Shown here in pieces: positions 35,264 to 37,005 of a stretch of DNA of 37,005 nucleotides. The stretch is from Beijerinckiaceae bacterium. Its GTDB lineage: Bacteria > Pseudomonadota > Alphaproteobacteria > Rhizobiales > Beijerinckiaceae. The DNA lies in NCBI GenBank assembly GCA_947456505.1, contig CANGTC010000018.1, positions 1 to 37,005 on the forward strand, read 5' to 3'. Below the pieces are notes generated by a model. It was not told the origin of the DNA, did not search any database, and saw nothing but the letters and a program-made list of their open reading frames with translations. How positions within the stretch are numbered: the stretch's first letter is position 1; each line of letters opens with the position of its first letter. The position numbers and the translations under genes were made by a program.

Positions 35264-37005
35264 ATGCCGTCTTTCTCGCGTAATCTCGAACAGTCTCTCC
35301 ATCGCGCTCTGGCGGTCGCCAATGAGCGCCGTCACGAATATGCGACCCTGGAGCATCTGCTGCTTAGCCTGCTCGACGACACCGACGCTTCCGCCGTCAT
35401 GCGCGCCTGCTCGGTCGATACGGACGCCCTGAAAAAGAGCCTCGTCGACTACATCGAGAGCGAGCTTGAAAACCTCGTCACCGATGGCCGCGAAGACGCC
35501 AAGCCCACCGCTGGTTTCCAGCGCGTGATCCAGCGCGCCGTGATCCATGTGCAGTCGTCTGGCCGTGAAGAAGTGACCGGCGCCAATGTGCTCGTCGCCA
35601 TTTTCGCCGAGCGCGAGAGCCACGCCGCCTATTTCCTGCAGGAGCAGGACATGACCCGCTATGATGCGGTCAATTACATCAGCCACGGCATCGCCAAGCG
35701 TCCGGGCATGAGCGACACGACGAAGTCGCCGCGCGGCGCAGAGGAGGAGCCCGAGCAACGCGAGCCGCGCGAACAGCGCGAGGCCCCCGCCGAGAACGGC
35801 AAGAAAAAGGACAGCGCGCTCGAAGCATATTGCGTCAATCTGAATAAAAAGGCGCGCGACGGCCGCATCGATCCTCTGATCGGCCGCGAGGCGGAGGTCA
35901 TGCGCACCATTCAGGTGCTGTGCCGTCGGCAGAAGAACAATCCGCTGCTCGTTGGCGATCCCGGCGTCGGCAAGACCGCCATCGCCGAGGGGCTGGCGCG
36001 TAAGATCATCAAGGGCGAAGTGCCGGAAGTCCTCGCGCAAGCGACCGTCTTCTCCCTCGACATGGGCTCGCTGCTGGCCGGCACCCGCTATCGCGGCGAT
36101 TTCGAAGAGCGCCTGAAGCAGGTGATGAAGGAGATCGAGCAGCACAAGAACGCGATCCTCTTCATCGACGAGATCCATACGGTGATCGGCGCCGGCGCCA
36201 CGTCAGGCGGCGCCATGGACGCTTCGAACCTGCTCAAGCCCGCTTTGGCCCAGGGCGTGCTGCGCTGCATCGGCTCGACCACCTACAAGGAATATCGCCA
36301 GTATTTCGAGAAGGATCGCGCTCTGGTGCGTCGCTTCCAGAAGATCGACGTCAATGAGCCCTCGATCCCTGACGCGGTCGAGATCATGAAGGGCCTCAAG
36401 CCCTATTTCGAGGAGTTCCACAAGGTCCGCTACACCAACGACGCCGTGAAGGCGGCGGTGGAGCTGTCGGCCCGCTACATCCACGACCGCAAACTGCCTG
36501 ACAAGGCCATCGACGTGATCGACGAGACCGGCGCCTCCCAGATGCTCCTGCCCGAGAGCCGTCGCAAGAAGACCATCGGCATCAAGGAGATTGAGGCGAC
36601 CATCGCGACCATGGCGCGCATCCCGCCCAAGACCGTGTCGAAGGACGATGCGGAGGTTCTGGAGCATCTGGAGACCACGCTGCGCCGCGTCGTCTATGGT
36701 CAGGACAAGGCCATCGGCGCGCTGACCTCGGCGATCAAGCTGGCCCGTGCGGGTCTGCGCGATGGCGACAAGCCCATCGGCAGCTATCTCTTCTCCGGCC
36801 CCACGGGCGTCGGCAAGACGGAGGTGGCCAAACAGCTCTCGCTGGCGCTGGGCGTGGAGCTGATCCGCTTCGACATGTCCGAATATATGGAGCGCCACAC
36901 GGTCTCGCGCCTCCTGGGAGCCCCTCCCGGCTATGTGGGCTTCGACCAGGGCGGCTTGCTCACCGACGCCATCGACCAGCATCCCCATTGCGTGCTGCTG
37001 CTCGA
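35264..37005 (+). CDS. clpA: ATP-dependent Clp protease ATP-binding subunit ClpA (3' end outside window)
   Basis: The first 580 codons of ClpA, the hexameric AAA+ unfoldase of the ClpAP protease. Domains in order: the ClpA N-domain (about 1-145, beginning [35 protein letters not shown]) that docks ClpS; a charged linker rich in E/R/K (about 150-185); AAA module D1 with Walker A GDPGVGKT (231-238) and Walker B LFIDEIHT; and the start of D2 with Walker A GPTGVGKT (512-519) and the [10 protein letters not shown] motif. ATG 35264 places the N-domain correctly, although the ribosome site (GGTGAGAGC) is modest. It runs off the right edge in D2. Adjacent clpS is its adaptor. Confidence 0.96.
   Translation, partial: MPSFSRNLEQSLHRALAVANERRHEYATLEHLLLSLLDDTDASAVMRACSVDTDALKKSLVDYIESELENLVTDGREDAKPTAGFQRVIQRAVIHVQSSGREEVTGANVLVAIFAERESHAAYFLQEQDMTRYDAVNYISHGIAKRPGMSDTTKSPRGAEEEPEQREPREQREAPAENGKKKDSALEAYCVNLNKKARDGRIDPLIGREAEVMRTIQVLCRRQKNNPLLVGDPGVGKTAIAEGLARKIIKGEVPEVLAQATVFSLDMGSLLAGTRYRGDFEERLKQVMKEIEQHKNAILFIDEIHTVIGAGATSGGAMDASNLLKPALAQGVLRCIGSTTYKEYRQYFEKDRALVRRFQKIDVNEPSIPDAVEIMKGLKPYFEEFHKVRYTNDAVKAAVELSARYIHDRKLPDKAIDVIDETGASQMLLPESRRKKTIGIKEIEATIATMARIPPKTVSKDDAEVLEHLETTLRRVVYGQDKAIGALTSAIKLARAGLRDGDKPIGSYLFSGPTGVGKTEVAKQLSLALGVELIRFDMSEYMERHTVSRLLGAPPGYVGFDQGGLLTDAIDQHPHCVLLL

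Noticed and set aside
34982-36178. Long minus-strand open frame opposite clpA (398 codons)
   Set aside because: It is a GC-rich antisense shadow of the ClpA coding frame; the plus-strand protein has all AAA+ motifs and the antisense translation has no domain.

Overview
The window is GC-rich, densely packed chromosomal DNA from an alphaproteobacterium, most likely order Hyphomicrobiales (Rhizobiales). The best evidence is the right-hand block dacF-type carboxypeptidase / phasin / clpS / clpA, an arrangement familiar in that order, together with DUF1489, DUF599, DUF3253 and DUF1236-type proteins, a phasin (polyhydroxyalkanoate storage) and a PccA with its own BT domain. I see no transposase, integrase, phage gene, rRNA or CRISPR array. 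The genus cannot be read from the sequence.

Layout. 1-5.4 kb: the 3' end of pccA, a translationally coupled pair (Tat-exported metallo-beta-lactamase-fold protein and a SCO1-like copper protein), a coupled gamma-glutamylcyclotransferase/acylphosphatase pair, and lipB. 5.4-7.6 kb: tRNA-Leu(GAG) with a strong terminator, followed by an Mrr-type restriction endonuclease and an FkbM-type methyltransferase behind an AT-rich dyad; this is the most accessory-looking part. 7.6-12 kb: an exported M20 peptidase, a DUF1932 dehydrogenase and a KirBac channel on the minus strand, then DUF599 and DUF3253 genes on the plus strand. 12-16.8 kb: a minus-strand run of mgtE, a GH25 lysozyme-like lipoprotein, a DUF1236-like secreted protein, an unrecognised protein, a glutathione S-transferase and an aldo/keto reductase. 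16.9-27.3 kb: a long plus-strand run with two polysaccharide-deacetylase-fold proteins, a Bug-type solute-binding protein, the P-type Mg2+ ATPase mgtA, a patatin-like phospholipase, a small multi-spanning membrane protein, a biotin carboxylase/carrier subunit and an SDR dehydrogenase. 27.3-32.2 kb: guanine deaminase, DUF1489, an unannotated 50-residue two-helix membrane protein, a second Bug-type protein and a coupled VWA / membrane J-domain pair. 32.2-37 kb: the D-Ala-D-Ala carboxypeptidase, phasin, ClpS adaptor and the first 580 codons of ClpA.

How the genes work together. Several pairs are joined by 1-4 bp stop/start overlaps (MBL-SCO1, GGCT-acyP, deacetylase-Bug, membrane protein-biotin carboxylase-SDR, VWA-J domain), so each pair is probably made together. 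ClpS feeds N-end-rule substrates to ClpA, and MgtE and MgtA are two independent Mg2+ uptake routes. Both Bug-type binding proteins and the second biotin carboxylase lack their usual partners nearby. I found no clearly new multi-gene system. The best candidates for new biology are the 50-residue membrane protein at 29380-29532, the VWA/J-domain pair, the orphan biotin-carboxylase cassette and the tRNA-adjacent mrr/fkbM segment.
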